Shown here piece by piece: positions 11,602 to 24,198 of a stretch of 64,000 nucleotides of DNA (positions are counted from its first letter, which is position 1; each line of letters begins with the position of its first letter). A program made the translations under genes and the position numbers. The stretch is from Lichtheimia corymbifera B2541 (Eukaryota > Mucoromycota > Mucoromycetes > Mucorales > Lichtheimiaceae), in NCBI GenBank assembly GCA_000697475.1, contig JNEU01000741.1, positions 1 to 64,000 of the forward strand, written 5' to 3'. The notes under the pieces were generated by a model. It saw nothing but the letters and a program-made list of their open reading frames with translations. It ran no database searches and was not told the origin of the DNA.

Positions 11602-12054
11602 TTATTGGGGTTGACCAAGAGTTGTACCAGGACCGGCAGCAGCAGCAGCAAGGACTTCGGCAGGAACTTCAACAACCACTCTCTGTAACTTGGGGTTGGA
11701 TGATACAACGATATCTAATAAAAAGAGATGCACTGTTAGCCTATCATCCATTATGCAAAGCCTACTAACTTGATCTAACCTGACATTTCCTCCTCGGGAG
11801 CAGCAACCAGTCCCTTCGATGCAAGCCATTTTTGGGTCTAATAAAGCACATAAGCTCCATGCTGATTCATTCGAGTATATGCACACTTACGTTCTTGATG
11901 GCACGATCGTGTTGTTTTTGCTTCTTTTTGGTAATGACTCGACCTTGAAACACAGGCTTGTTCTTGCCAATGGTACGAGGGGTTTCTGATTACACCTGTA
12001 AGCAAAAGAGAATAAAGATACAACGCTTTCCTACTTACTGTTTCTGCTGCCCAT
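11602..12054 (-). CDS. Small basic protein, possibly Alb1-like ribosome biogenesis factor
   Basis: Four exons (12039-12054, 11891-11985, 11780-11837, 11602-11714) with clean GT-AG introns give 93 residues. The first exon is only 16 nt and encodes MGSRN plus one base. The N-terminal half is strongly basic (TPRTIGKNKPVFQGRVITKK, then KQKQHDRAIKNTQKWL), followed by an acidic EEE and a hydrophobic Ala/Val-rich tail. Size and charge layout resemble Alb1, which shuttles with Arx1 on pre-60S particles, but I have no diagnostic motif, so the family call is tentative. It is divergent from COX4, with 244 bp between the start codons. Confidence 0.6.
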
Positions 12055-12298
12055 GGTCAATTCGAGTGGTGATCTAGAAACAAAGGGTGTTTGAGAGAAG
12101 AGGAGTCGGTCAAATTTTACTGGACTCCACCCGCCAAAAGGCCAAGCCATCCTTTATTCATGCCGTTGCTCTCTCTGCTTGTGCTCAAACTACACACTCC
12201 GATCACCATTTGGGCTGAAAGCTGCAATCAACTTGACCCACACACACACGCAACTTTCTCTCCTTCTCTCGTTTTTTTTCTCTCCTTTTGTTTACTCA

Positions 12299-12881
12299 AT
12301 GATTGCACGTCGCGTTTGGATGGCTGCTTCCACAGCAGTACGTGGTCGTCGTAATGCATCCACGATTGCTCTTCAAGACTTAAAGACGCGTTGGCCTGCC
12401 ATGTCCACCACTGAACAAAATACCATTGCTAAAGAGTTAGAAGAGGTTCAAAAGCAGGATTGGAACGTCATGTCCACTGAAGACAAAAAGGCTGCATGTA
12501 CGTTATATATATATATATATATATATACCTTGACGCTAATGATCTCCTTTTTAGACTATATTGCCTTTGGTGAGCATGGTCCACGTACACCTGTCGTTCA
12601 GCCTGGTGATCATACAAAGGTTGCAGGTGGTGTTGTTGCTGTTGTGACAACAGCAGCTACACTTTTCTACATCCTCGATGCTAATGGTATGTCTCTTGGT
12701 TTATAAAAATGTCATATCATTGATTCTATCCTTTATGTATGTAGGTCAAGAGAAGCCCATGACTACCACACGGGAATGGGAAGAGGCTACAAACGAGCTT
12801 TTCAAGAGAGACAAAATCAACCCCATCACTGGTATTGCTTCAGAAGGTTACAAGGGCAAAGGCTATGTCACCCACAAGTAA
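12299..12881 (+). CDS. Cytochrome c oxidase subunit IV (yeast Cox5 type)
   Basis: Three exons (12299-12497, 12555-12686, 12745-12881) encode a 155-residue nuclear subunit of mitochondrial complex IV. The N-terminus MIARRVWMAASTAVRGRR is an Arg-rich amphipathic presequence. The matrix domain carries RWPAMSTTEQ, QKQDWNVMS and the family signature YYIAFGEHGPR. One transmembrane helix (VAGGVVAVVTTAATLFYIL) is followed by the conserved tail, including EWEEATNE and NPITGIASEGYKGKG. The first intron is mostly a TA dinucleotide run, so its length may vary between strains. Confidence 0.93.
12503..12527. repeat. (TA)n microsatellite inside the COX4 intron 1
   Basis: About twelve TA units fill most of the 57-bp intron between the GTACGT donor and the TTTTTAG acceptor. 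Confidence 0.95.
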
Positions 12882-13297
12882 CTCTAATAAAAAAAGTTCC
12901 AAGTTCTCATATCGTGCTAATCATAATGAGCCACGTTGAATCATGAAAGAAAAGAGAAAGGATGACACGTTTCGGGGCATTTTGTTGTGTGTATGAGGGA
13001 TGAGCAACGGGGGTTGGGTAAAGTTGTTCTTGAAAAAAAAAAAAAGTGGCCGACCACGCGTCTTTGTTTGTTGATGACCTTCCTAATGTTGCAATCTTGG
13101 CGTCAGGTTAGCGATAACAGGGGATGATGAATGAGGTACGCAAAATGGGTTCTTTCACTTTTTGCTCAATGTTTAGAAATGATAGGAACAACCACAATCA
13201 ATGCGTTTTATTATCTTAGTCTATCCACAAGTAGTGTGGCACTATGAAATGCAATACATGTGATATAATAAAGGACCTTGGTAGATGCATATGGATG
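12882..13297. other. Intergenic, tail-to-tail
   Basis: This is the space between the 3' ends of COX4 (+) and the HAD phosphatase (-). AATAAAAAAAG just after the COX4 stop could be its polyadenylation signal. No gene is seen. Confidence 0.5.
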
Positions 13298-14389
13298 CTA
13301 TAACTGAACGATCTTTTCCAAAACAACAGCCACCCCATCTTCCTCATTTGTTTCCGTGGTGAGATCTGGTATAATAAAGAGACAAGAACCATTAATCACT
13401 TTCCTCCCTCCACTCTTCATCCTATTACTCCTCCTAATATCCAATTTACCTGCAATAGCCTTTACATTTTCATGTGCGTTCCCCATGGCAACAGCGATCC
13501 CTATGATACGTAATTAACTCCTGTGTACTTGGATACTCTCCACCAATTTCCCGCCTACCTGCAAACTTTAGCATTTCAATATCATTGGGCATATCCCCAA
13601 ATGCAATAAGGTTGTTGGGATCCACATCCAATTTGCTACAAAGGTACGCCAATGCGGATGCCTTGGAAACACCGGCAGCACAAATTTCGACAAAGTGCGA
13701 GCTTGAAAAAGTCAAGTGGATCATGGATTTCCATTTTGGATCAGCAAAGACTTGTGTCTGAAGGAACTCGTACAACTGACTAGCAGGCCACGTGCGGTGC
13801 GTCAACAACAAGTTCTCCACCGTATCTTCTTCTTCACTACAAGGTTTCTTCAAGAAGCCTTCGATAGGGTCGTCGTCCACCAAAATGGGCTTGCCTTGCA
13901 TAAACTTGCCGCATTGCTCATCGAATCCACGCTCGCTCTTGTAATGCACATCGCTCTCAGCTGCCATGAAGACATGAGGTCCTAACACCGTCTTGACTTG
14001 TTTGATAATAGCACGCACATGATCGGAAGGAATGGAGAACTTTTTAATGATGGTTCTTGTATGGCTATCCAAGATCTGAGCACCGTTGCAGCAAATACAG
14101 AGAAGATTTGAAAGGCCTTCTGCTTGATCAACAGCATGGATCATGGTTCGTGTGGGTCGACCGGATGCAAAGATAATACGTAGCCCCTTGTTTTCGATTG
14201 CATGCAGTGCTGATACCGTCCGTGGTGATATTTTGCCACTAAGGATAAAAGGAGAAGATGAGATGAAAGAGCGGGATTTTTTCTTTTATGATCCACTTAC
14301 GCATTAAAACCACCAACAATCAATGTACCATCTAAATCAGAAGCAACCAGTTGCACTCGACTCAAATCTAATGTCTTTGTGGGTGCCAT
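13298..14389 (-). CDS. Cof-type HAD-superfamily phosphatase
   Basis: Four exons (14301-14389, 13559-14238, 13450-13500, 13298-13365) give 295 residues. HAD motif I is SDLDGTL near residue 18. Motif II is the FASGRP segment. A large C2-type cap domain follows. Motif III/IV is the block with GVSKASALAYL and FGDMPNDIEML. The C-terminus has AVAMGNAHENVKAIA and ends EEDGVAVVLEKI, as in bacterial YidA/Cof proteins and their fungal homologues. These hydrolyse sugar phosphates or phosphorylated cofactors in the cytosol; the substrate here cannot be told. Upstream lies a CT-rich leader (14400-14460 on this strand). Confidence 0.92.
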
Positions 14390-16378
14390 GGAAAAAGAAT
14401 AGGGTTGAGTGAGTGAGGGAGGGAGGGAGAGGGAGAGAGAAAGTGAGAGACAAAGAAAAGAGAGAACGCCGTAGTATGCGTGTGCTCCAGATAACTCTTT
14501 TGTCATTGTTGTACAGTGGATTATAATATTCCTTTCTCCCTGTTCTTGTCGGGCCGCAACAATCCAAGTTGCGTATAGTAAGGAGAGCTGGATTGGTAAA
14601 AGCTCGCATGGACCGCTTTCCGTCAACGCCTTTGCAACCTTGTTTTCTTTTCTCAAAGACCCATATTGTCATTGCTTCTGATTATATGCTGTCGTATGCA
14701 CGATTTCAGAAGCCACAATCTCATCCCTTCTTTTAGCGATGTCATTTACTTTATCAAGGAAGTGACACCATGCAGCTACCCACGCACGTACGCATCATAT
14801 CATTACCCCATCATCCCGCCATTGCGCGCCAATACTAGGCTGCAGTATAACGTCACGCGTGCTACTACCCTTATCGGATAGGTGATCCCGTCTTTGTTTT
14901 TTGACATCAAATGGGCACATCAGGTACCAAGTAAAGTTCTGATTCATTTCATTTCGTTCTACTTCATCTTTATCGGAAACGATTTGCATGTATGTGCACG
15001 CTATCGGGATTATTGCGGGTTTGGCAAGGGTTCTCCTGCTGATGCTGGCGGACAATCATAATAGTGTAGCCACTCCTAGACGTGTGCGTTCGATCCCCAT
15101 CTTCTGAGAATAAACGAGGCGTGAAATGCACTTGGGAGCTGTATTATATTACGAGAGATTGTGCCACAGGCTTCTATTAAACAACCAAATGCACTAAACT
15201 GTAAGACGTCTTCTTCATTCCAGCATCGCGTGTGTGGCATATGGTAAACATCGTGGGAAGACATTTGACGCTGTTCCGGATATCACTGCCGAGGATCCAT
15301 CCTTGTGTGGTGTGTAAGCGCAGCGCAATACATGATCCCCTCTCTCTCACACAAGGTTCGAATAGTCAAATCAATGACTGTAGCTGATGGATCATCCTAT
15401 ATAATTAATGGTGTCACACTCAGATCCAGCAATATGGAGCGTAATATGGTAGAGATCGACCATTGTGGTCTTTAAGAAAGTAAAAAAAATGACAGCGGGG
15501 AATACAAGAGGTACCACACATGGGGGTTCCACCATCAAGATTATGGCAAGACTTTATGGCCAAGTGCGGTAGTACAATTAATTGTTCTCGAACTCTAAAG
15601 ACTGGTAGTGTGGACGATCACAACAGTAATATCATGTATGTAAACCAGCTTTAGTGTCGCAACTTGGCATAAGGTTCTTCTCAAACGAGATGTGTATGCT
15701 GTAAGGGAAAAGGGGGCTGAGGATCCATCACTGAACCATGTGGACTTTGTGATCCATATTAGATACAACAAGCAATGATGGGAAAACAAAAATGAGTACT
15801 GTGAACCTTTCTAGGCTAGTCACGATGATTATGGATTTGCAGCCGTCCAGGGATTGGAAGGAATTTCCATATTCATGGAAGATCGTGCTTTACTCTTTAA
15901 ATAGTAGTAATGAATAAAAGAGAAGCAAAATTGCTTCCTATAGGCCATAAATGCTTTAGAGGTTCAGGGCGAGAGCGTTTAGCTGTTTGATATAATGATC
16001 GCGACTTCAAGGAATGGTATACATGATGGTAAAGGTGTTCTCACTCGCAGTAATCTCATGAGCGAGGAGCGTTTCCAATGTCAACAAGCAGCAACTCAAG
16101 GCCATGTTTATATCATGTGGAGAAATGAAGTTACCATGGGATATAAAAGTCATCAAGAATAATAAGACAGTAATAGGTGAAAAAAGTAGTCAATGATGCA
16201 AGGGGAATAGCAAGTAAAAGAATGGTGGTCTGACCACAAGCATGGATACATGCGCATAAACCGACTACCGAAACTGATGACATTTACGGGTATTCGGAAC
16301 CGAATTCCTTAGTTTGTTAACCACACCCGTTTTCGCGACCCATCTTCTCCTCGCTTTTATTGTCTCCCTCCCCTTTCA
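14390..16378. other. Intergenic, about 2 kb
   Basis: No gene model holds. Two minus-strand frames (15076-15264 and 15595-15789) have protein-like translations but no partner exons, and may be remnants. The last 60 bp before 16379 is pyrimidine-rich, typical of the 5' leaders here. Confidence 0.45.
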
Positions 16379-19300
16379 ATGGACTCCATGGAGAAAGAAA
16401 ATGACGCATCACAACAGCTCGATACCCCTTCAGACAAAGTAGACTCTTCTAAACAATCGACAACAACGACAACGACCAGTACAGAAAATACGTTTCCACT
16501 ACCCGACGACCATGACACCTTCTTGACAGTGGGCGCATTCCCTAGTCAACCATCAGACATTGTATCATGGCTCGACCCCACACTCTCCAATTTGACGGCT
16601 ACACTTTCAGAACAGGGTGCAAAGGACAATATCAGCTTGCAGGACATGCTTGAGGAAAAGCTACCCAAGGCACTCTATGGCGAATGGTATCACAATGTTG
16701 CTGTTCTCTTTGTCACTGCTCTCGTGGCGTTTCTTTTGGGCAAACTCAAGGTTGAGATGGGTGCTGTTATTGTTGGATGCTTTGTTATTGGTAGGTTGGA
16801 TCATTCGTATACACAAAAGGGGAGAGCTGCTAATCATGGGGTTCATCAATAGCGGTGTATTATCAGACCAGTATGCAGCAATATCGATACAACAAACGCA
16901 ATGATTTACAGCGTGTGCTTGCCAAGACACAAAACGAGGCAGATGAAGAACCAGTGGAATGGATGAATGGATTCTTACAAAAGTTCTGGCTCGTCTTTGA
17001 ACCTGCTCTTTGTATGCTTATTCTCGAGAACCTCGATACTGTCATTGGTGATTACTTGCCCAGCTTTGTCGAATCCGTACGCCTAACAACACTCACATTG
17101 GGAACAAAGCCATTTCGAATTGAGAGTGTAAAAACTTATCTCAATCAAGATGCTGACACGGTGGTAAGTGGATACAACATACATATCTCCTTCGTGCATG
17201 AATTCTAATTATTGAAATAGTGTATGGATTGGCGAGTATCCTTTATCCCAAATGATTTGCATGATCTCACGACCGTTGAGCGAGAACCTTTGGTGAATCC
17301 CAAGATTGTTATCAACATCTATCTCATCAAGGGGATCGTGATTCCTGTGCAATTGGAGGATATCTCTTTCAAAGGCAAGATGCGCGTCAAGATCAGATTC
17401 ATGAACAAATTCCCCTACGCCAAAGTATTCGATGCCAGCTTCCTCGACAAACCTGATTTCGATTACAATTTACGTCCTCTCGGCACAGATTCCCTTGGTT
17501 TCGATGTCAATGTGGTACGTCTACGTTACATGTTTATCAGCCATATGTATGTGTGTGCGTAACCAACGACAATGTCTCTATAGATTCCAGGGTTATCAGA
17601 ATTTGTTCGCGATCAAGCTCATGCCATCCTCGGTCCTATGATGTATGCTCCCAATTCATTTACATTTGATGTGGAACAATTCTTTGCAGGGGAGATGGAT
17701 ATATGTAAGTGTATATATGTAGCCCTTTGATAGCGATGGATATATTATACTCACACCATCTCACCCTATCAGCCCAAGCTAATGGTATCCTTGCGGTCAA
17801 GATCCAATCTACTTCAAACCTCGACAAGGTGAATGCAAATGGCGGACCCTTTGTCAGCAGGCCCAAATCAACGTTGAATCCATATATGCGTTTCTTTGTC
17901 GACAACACCATGGAGCTAGGTCGTTCGAGTGTTCAAAACAACACCTTCCAGCCGGAATGGAATGAGACGCACTTTTTGTTGCTCAACAATTTAAATGGTC
18001 AGCTATGCTTGGAAATGAACAATAAGGGCGCCAAGGAAAATGGTGACGACGATGAACGTGTTGCAACAGCATACTTTGACTTGCGCGAATTGGATGATGA
18101 AGATCGAAATGAACAAGAAGGACTGTAAGTATGCCGGTGTCAATCCCATACAATGAAAACTAAACATGGTTTCATTGCAGTGATCTCGCATTGTTACACA
18201 AAGGCAACATGATCGGCGATATCAAGGTGGATATGCGTTATTTTGCTGTCTCAAAGCCTGTCAAACATGAAGATGGCACTGTGGATCCTGCTCCAGAATC
18301 AAGTAGGTATAACAGGTTTATTATACGTGTGCCCTTTTATCTGACCATGTGCTTGCATAATCCAGATTCTGCAGTTTTAAGATTGACCGTACACGAGTGC
18401 CAGGGCCTGGTGGGACCACACAGATTGAGTCCATTTGTGCGTGTGATGGTGAATGGAAAACAAATCCTGAGGACGTCAGTAGCATGGCACAAGACCAACC
18501 CACATTATGAATCATCGGGCGAGACTGTTGTTCTTGACAAGAGTGAAGTATTTGTCCGAGTCGAAGTCAAGGATTGGCGTAAGGTGCATGATGACACATT
18601 GCTTGGCGTATGGACAGCACCTTTGAGCGAGATTCTCGAGCAACAAGAAGTTAACGAAGGATGGTGGACCATAACCATGGATGATAAGCCGGTTGGCAAT
18701 TTGCGTTTCAGTGCACAGTGGAAACCTGTCATCATGCGAGGCTTGACTCAAGAAAGCGGACACAGCTACGACAGTAAGTAATCACGTATATTTACTTGGA
18801 TGAAGCTAACGGTAATGGTGTTATATAGCCCCTGCCATTGGTGTCATGCGATTTACCTTTTGGCAAGCTCGTGACTTACGCAACGTCGAAAATGTTGGCA
18901 AATCGGATCCCTATGTGCGTGTACTTTCTGGATTTCAAGTGCGAGAGAGGACTTCAGTCATTGACAACAACTTGGATCCGGAATGGGGTGAGACACTCTA
19001 TGTGCCAGTACATTCTACAAAGGAAGATTTGGTGCTTGAAGTCATGGATTGGAACGCCAAATCACGCGACAAGTCTCTAGGCATGATTGAGTTCAGCACC
19101 AAGGACATGGTTCAACTTTGTGTGGGCGATCAAAGCGAAAATCCAGATCGATGGTACGAATCCACCGGCAAAAAGATTGATCAGTAAGTCTTTTGAAAAG
19201 GAGATACAGCATGACATCGATCATGGTATTGATATTATTACATAGATGGGAGCAACTACGTACAACTGATCGTCGTGGTGGCAAGGGTGAACTTCGATAC

Positions 19301-21204
19301 ACAGCTGAATTCCTTCCAACCTTGGCATTGCCTAAGCCCAGGCCCATTTCCCAAACACCTGAATCAAGCCAAGAGCAAAATGATACCCAGACATCATCCG
19401 ATGATGCAGGCACTAAGCAGCAAGACGAGGAAGAGTTATCTGTATTGGATTTACATGGATCACCCATCAAGTATACACCCGATGGATTGGTTGATATGGC
19501 ATCGTACTCGAGTGGTGTGCTACGCGTCAAGATTCACGAGGTTGAGCTTCCCCAGAGGAATTATGCTTACTGTCAGCTCGTAGCCGATGCTTTATTGCCA
19601 CAATGGAAATCATCCAAGCTCAAGGGCAGAAAGCTTGAGTTCAACGAGACAGCCGATGTGTTTATCAAGGAGGCGGACATCTCACGCATTGCTATCGAAG
19701 TCAGACCTGCTATAGCTGATGAAAAAGATGATCGCAAGTTCGGTTACTGGGTTGATAATGTCAAGGGTATTGTTCGCCACATCCAAAACAAGCGACGCTC
19801 TACTGGAAACGAAGAAACGCTTGATGACGGCAAGTGGTTCAGTCTATATGGTGAAGGCGGTGGTCGTATCAAGCTGGGCTTTGATTATATCCCCATGAGT
19901 TCATTTATCCTTAACCCTGATGAGAGCATTGACAGTAAGTGCATACCGTCCATTAACTCAGCGCATTGTATTGACGACTATATTCTTTTTTAGACCAAGG
20001 CAATCTCACTGTAACCTTGATGCGAGCAAAGGATCTCATGGCCGCTGATAAATCAGGTAACACTTGCAAGATGAATGAAAGAAAACCAATGCTCATAATT
20101 ATTTTCAGGCACAAGTGACCCTTATGTCGTGTTTACAGTAAACGGTGAACGAGTACACAAGAGCTCCGTAGTCAAAAAGACTCTTAACCCTGTGTGGAAG
20201 AATGAGCAATTTTCCGTACCTATTGTAAGTATCCCATAATGAATGTGATATGCCAATGAGGCTAATTACAATATATAGCAATCACGAGTGACAGCTAGTT
20301 TCCGCATTGAAGTCTTTGATTGGAACCAGATTCAGGGTGACGAGCCAATTGGTGAGTACTTTTTTACTTTCTTTATGTAACTTTCATTGTCTGACACACT
20401 ATGTCAAAAAAAGGATCTGGTGGAATTACGTTGCGTGGCGACATGGTTGAAAGCTTCATGGCCAAGACCGTCAGTATACCCTTGGATGGTGTTGCAGGCG
20501 TTAGTGGTGATGTGATTGTGCGATTTTTATGGCAACCACAACTGCTTGTGAAACGACGAACACAAACATCTGTGCTCGGAACTACCAGAATTGGTACCAA
20601 TCTTAGCATGTCATCGACATCCAGTGGCGAGGTTGGTCCATCAGCATCACGATCCAGGACAAGTCTCTTTAGTGATAGCGGACACAGCCGAGCGGACTCT
20701 GATCATGGTTCACTGTCAACAATGAACGACTCTATGGAGCTGAGCGATGCAAGTGGAATTCCCGCCATGATTTCTGTGCAACTTGTTGAGGCGCGAGGAT
20801 TACGTGCAGTGGATAGAAATGGCACCAGCGATCCCTATGTACGTGTACGTGTAGGCAAGCATGTTGTGCACAAATCCAAGACGATTACAAAGACATTGGC
20901 ACCCACATGGTACGTACAGATAAATTCTCAGCCACGCGATGCTTTATTTAAACCATGCGGCTAATTTTATTCATCGTCATTCAGGAACGAAACCTTCGCT
21001 ATCAATGTGCCTGCAGAGCCAACAGCAGTATCCTTCAAGCTCAAAGATTACAATCGATTTAGCCGAGCTGTAGATTTAGGCGAGTGCCGATGGAATATTT
21101 GGGATCTTGTGTCGCCTGAGCACAGGCGGGCTGATCAATGGTTACCACTGAGCCCAATGGGTAGCGGCGAGCTGCATGTAATTCTTGAACTTTCGCCCCA
21201 ATGA
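16379..21204 (+). CDS. Tricalbin: ER-plasma membrane tether with SMP and multiple C2 domains
   Basis: Thirteen exons join in frame (16379-16790, 16853-17163, 17221-17514, 17584-17704, 17773-18124, 18181-18773, 18829-19183, 19246-19934, 19994-20056, 20109-20224, 20279-20351, 20414-20909, 20985-21204) to encode 1364 residues. After an acidic, Ser/Thr-rich N-terminus, a hydrophobic hairpin (about 103-140) would insert in the ER. The SMP lipid-transfer domain follows (about 165-355). C2 domains then lie near 380-500, 545-650, 696-800, 1043-1130 and 1241-1340, with a degenerate one near 900-990. Ca-binding type motifs such as [18 protein letters not shown] and GTSDPYVRV are intact in the last three. 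Yeast Tcb1-3 have the same plan. Confidence 0.93.
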
Positions 21205-21359
21205 AAAATAGTCCCCCCCTTCCCTCTCCCCGAGTGTTTTGCACTAAATAAAGCATAGCTTATCAAAAGAGAGACCGTTCCCGATCTTTTACTTCCGGAT
21301 TCCCCATTCTTTCTTTTCACTTTTTTTCTTCTTCATCACAACTACACTTTTGATCCATA

Positions 21360-21936
21360 ATGATGTTCAGAGGTATGCTTTTGCGTATTCTTTTTATGTA
21401 CCTTAGTGAGACTCATCCTCATCAAAACAGATGAACGACCGATTAATACGAGTGCTGTAATGCCTGCTGCACCTTTAATACGATGCCCAGCTTGCTACGC
21501 CGATGCTGTAATCATCAAACGTGCACAACCATCACGACCACGACGACTGGGTTGGCTCAAGGCCTTGTTTACGTGCTGTTATCATAGTCGACAACAACAA
21601 CATCATGATGATGATGATATGCGTACGGGCGAATGCCAGGCTTGTGAATTTGCATTTCATTTCCCAGCAACAGCCGGCATGGATGAACGAGTTTCCATGT
21701 CATCACTATCACGACGTGGATCTGATATTCTCGAAAGCGACAAACGACAACATGCAATTCATCCTTTACGCCCACCTTCAGCTGCATGGGTCGTGCGCAC
21801 GGGTTGGACACCTCAGCCTGACTTTTTGGAGTTGATGCAGCGTGTATGGTGCGGGGAATGTGGCGTGTTTGTTGATAAGCGAGATGCCACACCCAATGGA
21901 TGCTGTGGGCAATGCGGATCATCCCTTCGTGCATGA
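21360..21936 (+). CDS. Hypothetical Cys-rich protein with CxxC pairs
   Basis: Two exons (21360-21372 and 21431-21936) give 172 residues; the first encodes only MMFR. Four Cys pairs occur: CPAC, CQAC, CGEC and CGQC, arranged as two putative zinc ribbons separated by a His/Asp and Ser-rich linker. A basic stretch (RAQPSRPRRLGWLKALFTCC) follows the first pair. I recognise no named family. Spacing suggests a zinc-binding fold that may touch nucleic acid or protein, but that is inference. It lies 155 bp downstream of the tricalbin stop on the same strand. Confidence 0.7.
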
Positions 21937-22568
21937 AATCAAGGGTGGTTTTAATCATTGTGCATTAATAACTCATACACACTTATTCTCCTATGTATTA
22001 TACCCAACAATCCCATGGAAACCAAATTAGAATTACATTTATAGCCATAGTAACTATGAACAAAGTAAAAAAAAAAGTCCTTCTTTGATCTTTGTATGAT
22101 GTATTAAAGGATCATCATTCATTAATGGTTCTAAAGATGGTATGAACGTATTTGTTTATTGGATGGGGGTGATTTGCATGATGAGATATGGGACGGAATT
22201 CTTTGTTGTTAGGACACAGCCAGTGTTTACTTACGTATATGGAAATGTGATCATCCGTTTTAGCGTGATTAGTACATACAATGAATACATGTAGAGAATC
22301 TTGTATTAGGGCAATTAAAAAGTCAAAGGGTCCTCCTGGTGACCTTGTTACAAAGAATGGTTCTTTATTTGGTGCTTGTGGGACAATGGAAGAACGTATC
22401 TATGATACCGACTGACGGGCATGTACCTGACAAGATGCGTACACACGCACACGCAGCATACGCATCATCGGGATGGCTGGCACTGCGCAATTTAATTGTG
22501 TAGGTGAGGGCGCGTTTAAGCAGCGCTGTACTTTTTTCACCTGTCCCTTTTACGATCTACAAATCACA
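21937..22568. other. Intergenic upstream of MCM10
   Basis: No gene is seen. The stretch includes the 3' region of the CxxC gene and the MCM10 promoter. Confidence 0.5.
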
Positions 22569-24026
22569 ATGGCAGACGACACTTGTTCATTGAAACCCAA
22601 CACCAGTGAACCTGAGATTGAGCACACGTCCAGATTTCGGTTAAAGTGAGTGAGAGCGACGACGATCCCAAAGTAACGGCATGTTTATTCACTCTACTAC
22701 TGAACAGACAACGACGAGTCGACCAAACCGACATTGAAAAGAAGTTGCTACTCTACAGCTACGTCCCCATTGAGAAACTGGCAGAACATGTAGCCCAATG
22801 GCGATCCATCTATGTGACGAAGAAGCCGAGCGATCAGTGGGCAACTATTGGCATAGTCGATCGATGTATCACACGCAAGCAGTACATGGTGGTACGATTG
22901 ACGGATATGCGCGGCATGCATGCACACCTATTTATCACCGGCAAGGCGTTTGATGCGTTATACGACAAGATCAACAAAACAACAGTACTCGGTACCTTTG
23001 AACCTTCCATCGTTTGGTCGTCAGAATTGCGTGCGGATGTGGCAATCCAAGCTTCTCAAACAAAGCAACTACTGGTCATTGGTACGAGCTACGACCTTGT
23101 GCAATGCATACAACACATAAGTCTAGAGAAACAATGCGAGAACATGGTGGATGGGTGCGTATGACTTGATGTTCGATGCATTCTACATAAGGGCTAACAT
23201 TGATATGATAGCCGATCAGGCAACTATTGTGATCGACATCTCGAACGGCTTTGCAAGAGATCCAAAAACACACGTATGGAGCTGGCATCAGGGTAAGATA
23301 ACATGGATAACTTTAAACAAAGTCAATAGCTGAATTGTTCGATAGGGACAGTGCATTGGAAATTCGATGGGCTCGGGTATCAAAGACACCACAAGGCGAT
23401 GTATATGAATCAGCTTCACGAACGCAAAGCAATACCACAGCCAAAAAGAAGGAATTCACATATACCATCAAAGGGCTGGGATCAATCACGTCAGACGGTG
23501 TTCATTTACAAACCAACAAGATCAAATCGAAAGAGGAAATGGCAGCAAAGAAAAAGGAGTTAACGTAAGTAATATCACACAAAAACATAAAACACACAGC
23601 TAATTGTAACACAGTGAGTTTCTGCGAGGACGCACGGACCCAGGGGCGGAAATGTTACGATTGGTCAATGGAATACAAGATGATCGGCCCAAATGTAAGT
23701 ACCCAACCATGGCTTAAAAGTGCGTGTGTGTGGATGTCTTCCCATTCATTAATATATATATGTAGCACCTGCCCTATCCAAGGATGCTATGATGAAGATG
23801 GGATTGAGCACGCGACAGGTTTTGACAAGAGAGGAAGCAGCTGCAAAGGTAAGAAAAAATTGTGTGACATACACGTATAGAAACACGTACATATGCTTAT
23901 ATCCAACGTTTTACTCACATGGCATCATACGATTATCTGCAGAAACGATCCATCGATGCGCTATTAAAGACTACTGCTAACAAGGAGGAGGATCCCCAAA
24001 AGAAGCAACGCTATGTGTACCTCTAG
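22569..24026 (+). CDS. MCM10: MCM10 DNA replication factor
   Basis: Seven exons (22569-22645, 22708-23154, 23212-23292, 23352-23564, 23615-23694, 23766-23848, 23943-24026) give 354 residues. The core OB fold is residues ~60-155 (YMVVRLTDMRG, HLFITGKAF, KQLLVIGTSYDL). Splicing exons 2 and 3 creates an exact CX9CX11CX2H zinc finger (C159, C169, C181, H184), the MCM10 signature. MCM10 activates the CMG helicase at origins and binds DNA polymerase alpha. The protein is shorter than yeast Mcm10 (571 residues), mostly in the C-terminal region. The acceptor of exon 4 was chosen at TACAG|TGC-type context (23351) because the earlier AG breaks the frame. Confidence 0.94.
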
Positions 24027-24198
24027 TCAATAAACCAATTTCCGCAAATTCCTGAGCATATAAGACTTGAAAACGCGCGTTCTTGAGGGCGGGGAAAAGG
24101 TTGATGCCTTCTCTTTTTCTCATTACTCCTTTCCTATCACCTCCTTCTCCTTCCATTCGTTCTACAGTGTCGTCTTTTCATTGATTCACGCAGCATAA

